Shown one piece after another: positions 35,551 through 46,669 of a stretch of 64,000 bases of DNA (its first letter is position 1; every line of letters begins with the position of its first letter). The translations under genes and the position numbers were made by a program. The notes under the pieces are model-generated. The model was given only the letters and a program-made list of their open reading frames with translations. It did no database searches and had not been told where the DNA came from. Where the stretch lies: contig JACTAT010000032.1 in NCBI GenBank assembly GCA_014526335.1, forward strand, positions 3,920,662 to 3,984,661. The letters run 5' to 3'. This DNA comes from Chrysaora quinquecirrha. Its lineage: Eukaryota; Cnidaria; Scyphozoa; Semaeostomeae; Pelagiidae.

Positions 35551-35728
35551 TAATGATAATGCTAATGATAATGAAACTGATAATGATAATGATAATGGTG
35601 ATGATAATGATAATGATAATGATAATGATAATGATAATGATAATGATAATGATAATGATTATGATAATGATTATGATAATGATTATGATAATGAAACTGA
35701 TAATAATAATGATAATGGTGATGATAAC
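35550..35728 (+). repeat. (GATAAT)n microsatellite
   Basis: About 180 bp of imperfect AATGAT/GATAAT hexamers interrupted by GAAACT and GGTGAT. Any translation is Met-Ile low complexity and not a gene. Confidence 0.9.
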
Positions 35729-35729
35729 G

Positions 35730-36483
35730 TTTTTTAGTATTTGTTATTATTATTTTGATAATGCATATGAACTGAGATCACGGAAATTAACTGACACAGG
35801 CACCTATTTCTATACGAGAACTCGAAGCAACAATTTCTTAAATAGTAGTCAAACAGGAAAATTTTTGTTAATCCGGTAGCTCAGAAGCAGATTGGCTGGG
35901 GAGGATGAAATGTACTGATGCAGGATGGGTAAGGATTAATGCATTTTTGTTTTGTCAAAAGCATTTTTATAAAGAGAGAAATCCTGCTGCATTACCGCGT
36001 CAGTGTTGTTGCATAAGGCCACGCAGTAACTACACAAAATCACAAAGCTATACTTATTTGATAGGAACACATTTTATAAGAACATCGAGTCTCGGAAAAA
36101 ATCACCCGGTTCTTATATAAAGAGTGTACAATAACCGCTTTCGAAAACTAGATAGAAATTAATTTTGGAATATAATTTAATTTATTAAAGTACTGATTGA
36201 CAAGCAGTATTCACACTTTCACTTGCACTTTCTACTTACTACAAGCAAAAAATTTCTATGTGCTACAAACAAGGAATGTTTTGTGACGTGACTCAACCGA
36301 CGAAGAAATTTCGCTGGCAGTGTTTTAAAAGCAAATTTAAGACCTTTGATCTTTTGCCAAGTGTTAAATTGTTTCGCTGAGATCTAAGCATGGAACTTAA
36401 GAAACCAAATTGATGTTGTCTCAAGAAACTTCTACATACGTCTATAGTTCCCGGATTCAGGGCGATAAACTGACATAAGACGA
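35730..36483. other. 3' flank of the minus-strand FReD gene
   Basis: AT-rich sequence with no supported coding exon. It probably holds the 3' UTR of the gene ending at 36484. Confidence 0.3.
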
Positions 36484-37230
36484 TTAACAAGTGTTAGATT
36501 TCTCTGTTACTTGTTTCTTCATCTCAGATTTAATGATTCTGCCAAAATATCTTGTTATACCATGCCAACTCATATATTTTGGGCTGGTCTTGTCCTGATC
36601 GGGATACCAATTGTTAAGAGCTGATCGGAAGCAACTCCTATACCACCAGCCTCCTTTCCAAATAGAGGCACAATTAGCGTTTCCGTTATGATCATTATCT
36701 CTATCATATGTTGAGAACTTCATTCTATTATGATACGCCAAAGAATCACCAGCATTTCCAGAAAATCCACCGATGTTCAGTCGATAACCATCAGCCTCAT
36801 TTCCAATTTCGAATAATGTATAAGCTGCATAGAACAGCTTATCTGGATTAGACCCATGTTTCATTGTAATATTCGAAATGGCTCCTTTACCAGGGCCAGC
36901 CAAACAGTGCAGTTTGTCCAATCCAATCCAGAAATTTCCAGAAGGGCAGCCAAAACCTGATTTATAATCTGCCCAGTTGCGAGTAAAATTGACTGATGCA
37001 TCGACTCTTTCTTGGATCAGAACCCATTTTTCTTTGGGTTTCTCAACTGAAAATGGAAATAGCTAAAATAGAGTTTCTGGGTAGTTCAATAATATAAACG
37101 CTCTCGTTCTCGTCAACCGGGGATGAATTCGTGGAGGATGAAAAGGTTCTACATAGAAAAGGTTTTTGGGGTTGTTTCATGGTCAAGGTTATAGCCTTTT
37201 TTGCCCCTGAGCATGGCCAATCCCCAAAAC

Positions 37231-39290
37231 CTAATCACAAAACAATAAATCACAAAAACCTAAATTTTTGTACTCATAAAAAGTTTTGGTGAAAAATGGC
37301 AAAAAATCATGCAGAATCAGAATCTGAATAGGGTCACTTTGGCAACAATGAGCATTTTCTAAAAAACACCCTTTTCCTTGGTCATTTGTGCCTAAGATAG
37401 CAATTGGAAAGAGTGTAAACCACAAAATGAGTTAGTACTATTCACAAAAGTACGTACTAGCTAAGCTCTAATGCATTCAAAAGCCAATTGTGTAATTAGA
37501 GCTTTCTTCTAGATGTCAGCATTTAGGGGTGGCACCCCTATACAGTGCCGGTGTGGTGCAAATTATGAAAAGGCATTTTACTATCTATCATCAATAGTTT
37601 CCATTTTTAAGTCAAAAAAGGATTTTGGTATTCGGAAATCTATCCTTATTTAGCAACAGCCTCGATCTGCCCTTAGTTAGAGGTGTTACCCCTGTTCGGC
37701 CAGTGCGAATTGTGAAACAGGAATTTAACTATCTATCAACAATAATTTTCAATTGTTTATTCAAACAAGAATTTTGGTTTTCCAAAACATATCTCTGTTC
37801 AGAAACAGCCTCGAGCTGCTCTCTGTTAGGGGTGTTACCCCTACTCAGCCTCGATTTTGTGCGAATGTGAGTTCGCTCTGAGAACGTTTTCCAAAAAGAC
37901 ACCGGTTAGTGGTGCGGAGATTGGTCGGTCATTGGAATCAATGTATGGCTACATTCGGTTTGCATGAGCTAGGACGCTAACAAGGTTGTCGACTGTTTGA
38001 AGCTTGAAGTGTACCGGTGAGAGTTTGGACATGATGTAGTACGATCCATATAGTGATGTACTAAATTCTTGGAGAGGCCTGTCGCCTTTTGGATTTGTAG
38101 ACCCAAATCGAATGCTGCCAGCGCACGGTATTACGTACTGCTCTTTCATACGTAGCTGCGTTGATTCAGTGTTTGACATCACTACGCAACAATCGTTTTC
38201 GAGGTTTTCGATGATTCAGGCTGTGAATTCGACAATGGACAAAGATAGAATCGGCGTTATCTGTAAAATCGCAGCGTCAATTGGCAGCCAGGGCTCACGT
38301 CTATGCAATAAGTAAAACGGCGATTCAGGCGTAGGCATGAGGTGCCATGCAAAAGCCAAATGAGATATAAATGTCGATCGCAACCATTTTGACTGCTGAC
38401 TTGCATTAACAAAGCGTCAGCCAATGTACTATTGAAGCGTTCAACGGACTCATCCGTTCATTTGCGGGTTATACGCAGTTGTAAGCGGTTGACGGTAGCA
38501 ATACGTGATGCTTCAGTTGAAGGCATATGGATTATTTTTAGATACTTAAATTTTTTTATTTCATTTACTTTAAATTTCGTTTCTATGTTGTAAGAAATAA
38601 TTGTAAAAAGGAGGTAGAGGTAGGATAATGAATCAAGCAGCGACAGTCACACAGATATGGAAGACGAAAATGAAGTGTATTGAAATGAAATGTAAAAATT
38701 CAACGCGTTGATATTTTGAAATTAGGCCTTTGTTTTCAAATTCAGTTGGAGTTGCTCCTTAAATTTCTCATTTTGTTTTTAGTACTGTATCAAAGAGACA
38801 GACTTTCCGGAAATTTTTCACCGAGCTATCTCACATTCGCATAACACTTTGGCTGAATTGGGATAACACCCCTAATTGAGGGCAGATAAAGGCTGTTGCT
38901 GAATAGAGATAAGTTTTGGAATACCAAAATTCTTGTTTGACTTAAAAAAGGAAAATATTGTTGATAGATAATTGAAAATCCTGTTTCACAATTTAAACTA
39001 AGCGGTGGCTGAATAGGTATAGCTCCTCTAACTGAGGACATCTAGAAGAAAACTGCAATTACACAATGTGCATATTACTAACTCAGTTTGTCGTTTACAC
39101 ACTTTCCAATGGCTGTCTTAATCACAAATGAGAATATAATGAAAATGGGTGTTTTTAGAAAATGCTCAATGATGTCAAAGTCGCATCATTCAGATTCTGA
39201 TTCTGCATGGTTTTCTTGCCATGTTTCATCTAAAACCTTTTATGAGTACAGAAATTCTAGGTTATCGAAAAAACAAGGCTTTTTCTGCTG
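37231..39290. mobile_element. Large inverted repeat (palindrome) around a gypsy pol scrap, inside the FReD intron
   Basis: The left arm (37231-37870) and right arm (about 38826-39290) are inverted copies. The phrase TTTAGAAAATGCTCA and CAGATTCTGATTCTGCATG occur on both sides in opposite orientation, as does GGCTGTTGCTGAATAGAGAT with its inverse. The left arm also holds two direct copies of a TTAGGGGTGTTACCCCT-type word (37679, 37827). The spacer carries an integrase-end fragment. Confidence 0.75.
37949..38182 (-). pseudogene. Ty3/gypsy-like polyprotein C-terminal fragment
   Basis: The minus strand reads SLYGSYYIMSKLSPVHFKLQ ... VLAHANRM. This resembles the integrase C-terminal G-P-Y/F module of Ty3/gypsy elements (GPY.I..KLSPV.F.L ... 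VHA.RM). Only this fragment remains, between the palindrome arms. Confidence 0.6.
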
Positions 39291-39929
39291 GACTATTTTG
39301 CAATTTTGGTCCAGCCAAGTGTATCATATATGACAATGCCAGCCCTTGGAACGGTCCTGCTTTCAGCTGCAATAGTCTGGGCAAGGATACACTTTTTGAA
39401 ATACTGTTGAAAGTCGAACATGATTTTCATCCAGCCTGTTCATTAGGTTCATTTTGATCATTAGTGAAGGTTTTCTCTCCGATTATAATCTAGCCAAGGA
39501 CATCATTTTTGTGGAAATTGCTATAGCCAAGGTTGCTCAGGGCAGACCCCTACTCAAAGTTTAACCAAGAGCCGCTCCGCGTAAAAATTGAAAAAAACAA
39601 ATGTAGTTAAGGCTCTGAAATTAACCTTACCTTGTTTTTCCCATACAATGACCCTTTTATGCTCTTCAACTCTGCCTCCGCATGGACTATTTGAAAAGTG
39701 TTGGTATCTTCAAAAGTAACCACATGCGTGCAAGAATCTTTTACTCCACAGTCAAATAATTCAGGGCTGAGGGTTGGTTCGTCATTGTCGCTGATTTCTT
39801 CATTGCTGTTCTTGGTTATTTTGCGATAAAAATGCCCATTTGTATTGACATTGCAGTACTGCTGAAAGGCATTACATGCAAAGAATGCGAGAACAAAAAT
39901 TGAACTTTCATTTTTATTCTATCCGACGA

Positions 39930-40010
39930 TTTCTGTCATGGAATCTTTGGACAACCGACTTCTTCTCTTCCGCAGATGTGACTAAATCTTGCCTTCGGAT
40001 TTTGTCAAAT
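39930..40010 (-). promoter_or_regulatory. Conserved FReD promoter, minus-strand copy
   Basis: The minus strand has GGTCCATTTGACTAAAATAT, ATATTTGACAAAATC, then GAAGAGAAGAAGTCGGTTGT before the ATG. The same blocks occur in the same order upstream of the two plus-strand copies, suggesting a shared TATA-type core promoter and start site. Confidence 0.55.
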
Positions 40011-40019
40011 ATATTTTAG

Positions 40020-41565
40020 TCAAATGGACCACTGAATGAAAACAACGATCAGTGATAGATGTGGCTATCAGCCGCACCTATGTTCATAGAAATGCAATAT
40101 TTCCTATTGAAAACGATTTTGTTCTATTTACTCAGAAAACTGGAGTACTTAAATTAAAAAGTGTATGTACCAGGGGGTGGGGCAGGTCGAAATAAAAACA
40201 TACTCAGCATGTTGACGGAATAGAGGAATAGTGGTGTTATGTCGCTTGTTTTTATAATTAAAACTGAACCAGGAAGTTGGTAAAACATCCGAAAAATATT
40301 CATAAATTATTGATGCATGTTTCAAGTTTTAATCAGAAAGAAAACGCCCTACGAACAGTAGCCTAGAGTTTCATCAATAACTGGGGGGGGGGGCTCTTTT
40401 GCAATATAGAGCTCCATATGATATACTGATGCAATTAATGATTTGCGCCAGAAGAGCCATCATAGAAAAATAAACAAAAAAACTAGGCATTATTGCTGAG
40501 ATGAACAAAATATCAACCTAAATGTAAAAAATCTAGCTCGAGAACTATGCCCAGTCCTATCCTCAGCTCCAATGCCACTCCACACCACACCACAGCTCCA
40601 CACCATTATACCTACAAACCTTTACATTTCTTAACTTTGTTTAAGTTCTTGCCAGGTTGAAATAATTGCTGCTCAAACGTTGTTTTCTGTTTGACGAAAA
40701 CAGTAAAACAGCGATCATCAATGGCGTCCTTAGGCGGCCTCCTCTCCTTTAGTAAATGCAACTAGGTAGCTCATTGACAAGGGTATGCATAAAATCATGA
40801 TGTTGTGTTTTATGTCTAGTTTTTCTTTTCCTTGCAATGTTATTACAAGGCGAAGATAAGAAAAAGGTAAACCTGTATAAAAAATAATATAATGAAAACC
40901 AACAGAATCGTCTAAGACGCCTGGTTCTACTGTTCCCTCTGCCCCCCGCCTTCGCTATTCCAGCTAGCGAGAAAGGATTGAACTAAAGGAAAGGGAAATC
41001 TGTCGGCTGCATTGATTATAATCTAAAAACTGACTGTCTTTCGTGGTAATCAATTCTGGAAGGTTTACTGTATTGTATCAATTGCTAGTGGTTTCATTTT
41101 ATCTCAAAAAACTCTAATTTTAAAAAAAATGATCCTGCTTGGTTGCATGTTTGATCATTTTTTATTGATATGGACAAGTAACTCTTATATTGAAAATTAA
41201 ACATAAAGAATAAAGGCGATGTTTATATTTTCATTTTTTTGCTTTGAAAAGAAGTTTTTGTTGATGTAGGTTGTAATGTACGTACTATGGTTTTCATTAG
41301 TTTCTTCTTGTTGTATGGTGGCAGATAAAAATTCTCAGGAGCAAAAGCTTATAACATTAAATGTTATTTCATGCTTCCTCATATCCAGGAAACATGGGGA
41401 AAAGAGCTTGTTTTGACCACCTTTTATCAATTGCGAACAAATTTTCAGTCTGGCGAAAGCAAATTGCTTTTACAAAGAGATGATTAATTATTATGAAAGT
41501 ATGCCGTTTAGAAAACTATCACACTAAGCTACATTACTCTATCTTTATAAAATATTTTTAAAATA
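40020..41565. other. Non-coding stretch
   Basis: Upstream of the minus-strand FReD gene. Holds a G-run (40383), a CACACCACACCACAGCTCC low-complexity patch (40575) and a weak inverted pair GGCGTCCTTAGG / CGTCTAAGACGCC (40724, 40909). No gene supported. Confidence 0.3.
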
Positions 41566-41567
41566 AA

Positions 41568-41705
41568 TTCAAAAATATAGACGCATTTTTGTAGAACGTT
41601 TCGATTTTATGATCTTCATGACATTCGATGACAGCTGACAGTTTGCAGATGAAGAAGAAGTTTTGAATAAGATCGAAAAATGCGTCTATAGTTTTAAAAT
41701 CCGTA
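41568..41705. repeat. Foldback related to the 27040 repeat, degenerate hammerhead-like core
   Basis: AATATAGACGCATTTTTGTA at about 41574 is mirrored by AAAAATGCGTCTATAG at about 41676. The minus strand contains TCATGAAGATCATAAAATCG followed by AAACGTT, a decayed version of CTGATGA...GAAACGTT. Non-coding. Confidence 0.5.
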
Positions 41706-41709
41706 TTAT

Positions 41710-43445
41710 AGAAGTATGTGTAAACAGGTAATTTATCTTCGTCTCTTGCAGATTGCAGGAAGTTTTTTGTCAAAGAAGACACGATGAATGGCGTTCATTT
41801 GAAAAATCGAAGAATGGCCTATCAATGATGGCCAGAATCAGATGAGACAAAAGGGAGGAAAAATCAATGGTGGGGATGGGTACGTTAGCAAATTTATCGA
41901 TATTTCTCCGATGGAGAAAATCGAAAAAGATAGAAAAACATTTACTGTCAAAATGAAAGTTGATGGAGGTGGCTCCAATCATAGTTTCTAGAAAAGAGTC
42001 TCTTTTCTAGTAAATATGCTCCAATAGCCGTATATATCACTCAACAGATATGAAAACGTAGGCACGTGTATCTAATGTTCTTTATCAAAGGGGTCATGCA
42101 AGTTTTCAGGCATCAATGGCTAGGTATTCTATTGTCGTTTCCTAATCCAGCTGGCTCGTTGTGTCAAAGCTCTCTGCGAAGTCGGGACACGAGCCCCAGC
42201 TACGGTAGCGTCACAGATAGGGTCGAGGTCTCTATTAGATTTAAAACCCCCCTCCTAGCCTGCGTGCAGACTCAAACCTCTACGAAGGAGGTAAGAGTCT
42301 GCGAATCAAGGAAAGAAAGCTTTAATTCTACAATTTTTCCTCTTTCCTCTAATATTGACGTCTTTCTACCTACTTCTAAAATCCTTCTCGTCATTTATGC
42401 ATATTTCCTCTTATGTAATATTATCCCACTCAGCCAAGTCTTTTCCTCTTTAGTTCTAACCTCATTTGCATTTACGTAAATTTAATTCCTTGTTTTTGCT
42501 TCATATACAGATGTAAATAGATAGAATTTAGTTAGTTCAGAATATTATGGAAAACGTATAAGATCTCTTTTCTGACTTCGTGTCTTCAGCACGCAAAACT
42601 CATCAAGAAAACAGTTTTTGTTGGATCACTCTTGAAAGTTGAGGATGAACACACGCAGCAAAGTTTAGGAATCAACCTACAACACATCAATATTCCTTGA
42701 AAAAATTGAAGTTATATATGTAGTGACGTCACAGTAACGTCATCAAAATGAAGTCATTTTATTTGACGTCATTTTTAAATTGAAACTATTTCCTACCTTT
42801 ATTCCATCGCTAGCAGAAGACATATTATTGCTCTTTTTGTCTTTATGACGCCACTATGACGTTATGTTCTATTTTTAGATATTAAATTTGCCATTTCTAG
42901 GTTATTTTGATGGCTCTCTAACCGTGTGCTAAGTTTTATTCAGCTAGAAATTACTGTTTTTGAGATACAGAGTTCGACAGACAGTCAAAAGGACTTTTCA
43001 AGGAAGTGGCAAAGCTGTTTCTTTAGAACTGTTTCAAAGATTCTGGAAAATTATTAAGTGGTTACACTGGTTACTCTCAAAAGTACGAGCGGGTTCACCA
43101 GCAGTTTTTGAATTCGGAGGAAATATGAAATTTCGAATGTTGCAATTGATTACATTTAAAAGAGGGAGAGTTAAATCATTGCTAGCAAGAAACAAGATTT
43201 GGTGGTATTTAATAAACACCTATTGATCTACTGCTATCGGGCATTTTCAATTAGAGCCATACATCTTTAGGAGTAACTTCCTGGAAAGAAAAGTATTCGA
43301 AAGTATGTTCAGGGTTTTGAACTATAGCTAGATTACTTGGATGATCTTTTTATTTTTCAAGAATTAAACTGACGATTTCTCGATCATCAGCAATCGAATT
43401 CTCATGGAAAATGCTTGAATGTTTCTTACTGAAGCATTTTCAACA
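41710..43445. other. Non-coding stretch with repeat fragments
   Basis: CCTAGCCTGCGTGCAGACTC at about 42253 matches the ends of the TIR element at 56199-56924, so a fragment of that family is present. TGACGTCA-type words cluster at 42720-42860. No coding exon supported. Confidence 0.4.
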
Positions 43446-43449
43446 ATAT

Positions 43450-43809
43450 TTATGTAAGAACCGTTGAAATCTCACATATATCATGATCATCCGTAAAAGT
43501 TTTGTCATCTTTTACTAGAGGAATATCAGCACCAGCTAGAACACCTTTATTGGACAGAAAAGATTTTACCAGATTCCAGAAAGCTTTTTTGCACCTGATG
43601 CAACCTTTTGTGACTCTCTTGAAGTGATCTTGATGCTTGAAAGTTATTTCATTTTCCTTTGAAGGGTGTTGATTTAATTTAACACGGGTGTACATGGCCT
43701 TCTTCAGTTCTTGATTGATGTTACCCCTTAGAAACTTTGTTTTGCTAGGAGCATGTTTGTCAACTACACTGTTGTTTCTTTTTTTGACTAACGGCTTGTG
43801 AAATAACAC
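43450..43809 (-). pseudogene. LINE ORF2 fragment (endonuclease-RT linker region)
   Basis: The minus strand reads VVDKHAPSKTKFLRGNINQE ... FWNLVKSFLSNKGV ... LVKDDKTFTDD, the pattern before the RT domain in CR1/Jockey-type LINEs (KHAP.K.K..RGN; FW..V.PF.S.KG; L..DD). The fragment has no flanking RT or endonuclease. Confidence 0.65.
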
Positions 43810-45058
43810 TGAAGTAGTCTCCGGTTCACGAAGATGGGTTAAACGACAGAAAAACTTGATTGGCTACATATACAAACTATGAAATTAAGAACAAAATTAA
43901 CTATATACATAGAAGGTTGCAAATATTTTGATAATACGTGAATGAGAGTGCTAATGGAACGACGAAATGCTACGAATGTAGAATGCTGTCTAGTCTTCTA
44001 GTCTCAACGATTACGTTACGCGAATACCTTTTATTACGCAGCAAGCCTTTTCTATAAACTGAAATGTCCACGCCATGAGCACAGGGAGTCATTAGTAAAA
44101 TACCCAACATAAACGTCGGAAAGTTTTGGTCAGATTATCGTAAAGTTTATCCGGGTTTGTTTTGTCAAATTCAAATTTACCTTGTTATACAACATTCAAG
44201 AAATTCTCAGGGACAAACTCTCTGTAGCTGAGGCATTATATTTGTTTCGGTTTTAGCATAGGAACTGTGAACATTCCTTGCCATTTCTCGACATTTTTGT
44301 TGAAAGCACTGCTGCTAGATTTCTCACCAGTATAAAAAGGAAACCAACCTTAGACCAACCAACCAGTATATAAAGGAAACCAACGTTGGCATTCCTTTAT
44401 AGACAAGGTTTTTTCGCAACAATCTAGCAAAGAGGGTAACCTTGGGTTTTTTAATAGAAATCTACTACAAAAAGGTTGGAGAACACGAATCCAAGATTGG
44501 CGTTCAAAAATTTTCACCGGAAGTACCTTTAACTAATGCCTAATTAGGCCTAATTGAGTCAATCAAAAAAGTCGCACTCTTTAAAATCTGTATAGTGCAA
44601 TATGTAGACCTTAAAATGCTGAATTAAATTTTCTTTGATTGTATTTCGATGCGACCTACAATTTTGAGAAAAACTCGTTTGAAGTCATCTAAGGCTTCAA
44701 CCACAGAAACAGCTTGAACAGTTTAGAGCTCGATTTGCGCAGGCAGGACAGAATCCTACTCTGCTTAGAGCATGGGTATTACTAAATTTGTGCGATGTAA
44801 GGAGAGCAGTGATTGGCTGATTCCGTTCGAAATTGGGCAAGAAAATTTTCTGCCCCTCCCCTAGCAGCAACAACCACTTCATAACATGCACTGGCTCTGC
44901 AACTCAGAAGTTTGAAAGTTTCAATTTGTTGCTTAGACAAGAATGGGTAAATTCTCTTGTTCACGAAATAGTTGCTCACTGATAAAGAAATTTCTTCATC
45001 ATACATCATACAGTTCTTTCAAAACATCCAAATCCCATTCGAACACAAAGAGGACTCA
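43810..45058. other. Non-coding stretch with dispersed repeat copy B
   Basis: Contains the inverse copy (44537-44690) of the 31740 repeat and a short direct repeat ACCAACCAGTATATAAAGGAA near 44355. No gene. Confidence 0.45.
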
Positions 45059-45066
45059 CCATCGTC

Positions 45067-45393
45067 TAGGGCCTCTTTTGCACAACCAGCGGCGCAGAGC
45101 TGGGGAAATAAGTAGGGGGCATTCAGTTTAGAATTTATTCAAGTTATACTGATGCTACAGCTGACTGTAAATGCGCCAAAGGCGTCTGCGCCCCAGAGGC
45201 ACTCCTAATAAGGGGGTCTGGGGTATGCTCCCCCAGAAAATTTCTCAAACTACCACTGCAATATTGGCCTAGATTGGCTTTTTTGGCAGTTTTCTTCTGA
45301 GAGGACATTGTACTAGTAGCTCAACTTTATGAAACTAGGTTGGCAATGATAGGGACTAGGGGGGCATTAGTTACTATGTTAAAAGAGGCTCTG
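45067..45393. mobile_element. Small hAT-type MITE with 8-bp target duplication
   Basis: Begins TAGGGCCTCTTTTGCAC and ends GTTAAAAGAGGCTCTG (imperfect TIR). CCATCGTC flanks it on both sides (45059-45066 and 45394-45401), a perfect 8-bp duplication. 327 bp, non-coding. It includes GGGGTATGCTCCCCCAGAAA, shared in inverse with the hAT at 33587. Confidence 0.85.
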
Positions 45394-45401
45394 CCATCGT
45401 C

Positions 45402-45860
45402 TCGTCAGTGATTTAATAATTTTGGCAAGGCAAGTCATTTCGTCGCTGGCCTAAGGCTAGGCTCATTGCAATTCGAATAAACACAGTTAGTAATTCATAG
45501 AATTTGCCTGTTTTCATGGGAAAGAAACTTATTAACAACAGGCAAGAGTTAAGACAACGTTTTTGGAGCCTTTTGGAAACATACTTTTATTATGTCTGAA
45601 GAATTCTTTCAGTAATATTACCACATGATCATATTTTATTTTTATCCTTTGTTTTGTTACAAACCCTTACCAACTACTTTTAATTATAATTTCCTGCAAG
45701 TAATCTCTTACAGAATATACAAGAGTATCAAGAGTAATGCACAAGAACAGCTTGCTTCTTGCATAATGTTTGGGGCATACCCCCTTTACGCAGAATGAAA
45801 AATTCAAAACTTTTCTTGGAGAGAAACTTTTTCCAAATTTTCTCCCACCAACTTGCAGGA
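45402..45860. other. Non-coding stretch
   Basis: AT-rich sequence; no supported feature. Confidence 0.25.
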
Positions 45861-46019
45861 CCACTGTCCCTAACTAACCGACATACTATAACTAATTAAC
45901 GAACTAGCTAGTTAGCAAAACAACCAATTACCTAGCTATAACTGACTAATTATCTAACTAACTAACAAACCAACTAGCTAACTAACTACTAACTAACCAA
46001 CTTCCTAACTAAGTAAATG

Positions 46020-46067
<48 letters not shown>

Positions 46068-46100
46068 GCTAACTAACTTAGTAACAAAATATGTAAATAA
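45861..46100. repeat. (AACT)n microsatellite with diverged flank
   Basis: Perfect CTAA/AACT tetramers run through 46019-46068, with diverged copies on both sides (45870-46100). Confidence 0.9.
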
Positions 46101-46549
46101 CTAAACATAACTATGTGCCTAAGGCTGAGTCTTTTTCTTAAATTTGTGATGAATCCAGGGTTTTGTTTCCATCAAATTGATGTTGAAAAAGTGTACCCTC
46201 CTGGTTGTTATGCCTCCAGTCTTCGGTTTCAATTAGTAAAACAAGTAAATATCGTTAATTTTAAAGCGCTGGGATTTTAATTGTATCCGTTTTGATTAGA
46301 CCATATTGTATCCAACAAACTGGTAAGGCTATTCATTTTGAGCAATCATTCTTTCTGATTAGTTTTATTTGTAACCTGCTTTATTTCATCCAAACCTTAT
46401 CCATTGCTTGTACCTTACGATTCATAACTATGTCTATCATAATATTCTCTGCTTGCCCTTAGAAATCACATCTGAATACTTCAACTAGTCTTAATCTATA
46501 ATGCTTGTATGGCATCTCTGATTGGTTCTTACTATCTTTACGATTCATT

Positions 46550-46665
46550 GGTCCATTTTGCAGAAATATATATGACTAAATCGGGAGATTAAGGGTTTTA
46601 TTGCACCCTCGGAAGAGAAGAAGTCGGTTGTCCTAAAAGTTCACGATAAAAATCGTCAAATAGTG
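46550..46665 (+). promoter_or_regulatory. Putative TATA promoter of FReD copy 1
   Basis: GGTCCATTTTGCAGAAATAT then ATATATGACTAAATCGG, with TATATAT about 100 nt before the ATG. GAAGAGAAGAAGTCGGTTGT follows. Conserved in order with the two sister genes. Confidence 0.5.
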
Positions 46666-46669
46666 TAAG

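Larger units (their letters stand above)
36484..39911 (-). pseudogene. Fibrinogen-related-domain (FReD) secreted protein, minus-strand copy, probable pseudogene
   Basis: Two exons in transcript order: 39631-39911 and 36484-37046. Exon 2 encodes the fibrinogen C-terminal fold from RVDASVNFTRNWADYKSGFG through FWIGLDKLHCLAG, MKFSTYDRDNDHNGNANCAS (calcium-site region) and GGWWYRSCF to IIKSEMKKQV, stop TAA. It is open throughout. Exon 1 aligns with the 5' exon of the plus-strand copies (NGHFYRKITKN; CTHVVTFEDTNTFQ). The start region is 1 nt shorter than in copy 46670, so the conserved ATG at 39909-39911 is out of frame and reaches a stop after about 30 codons. No in-frame upstream ATG was seen. 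The intron is 2.58 kb because of a palindromic insertion, against about 0.48 kb in the sister copies. Confidence 0.65.

Noticed and set aside
35553..35879. Long open frame of Met-Ile repeats
   Set aside because: Translation of a GATAAT microsatellite; no splice or composition support for a gene.
42066..42479. 137-codon plus-strand frame
   Set aside because: It runs across a fragment of the TAGCCTGCGT repeat family and has no recognisable domain or splice context.
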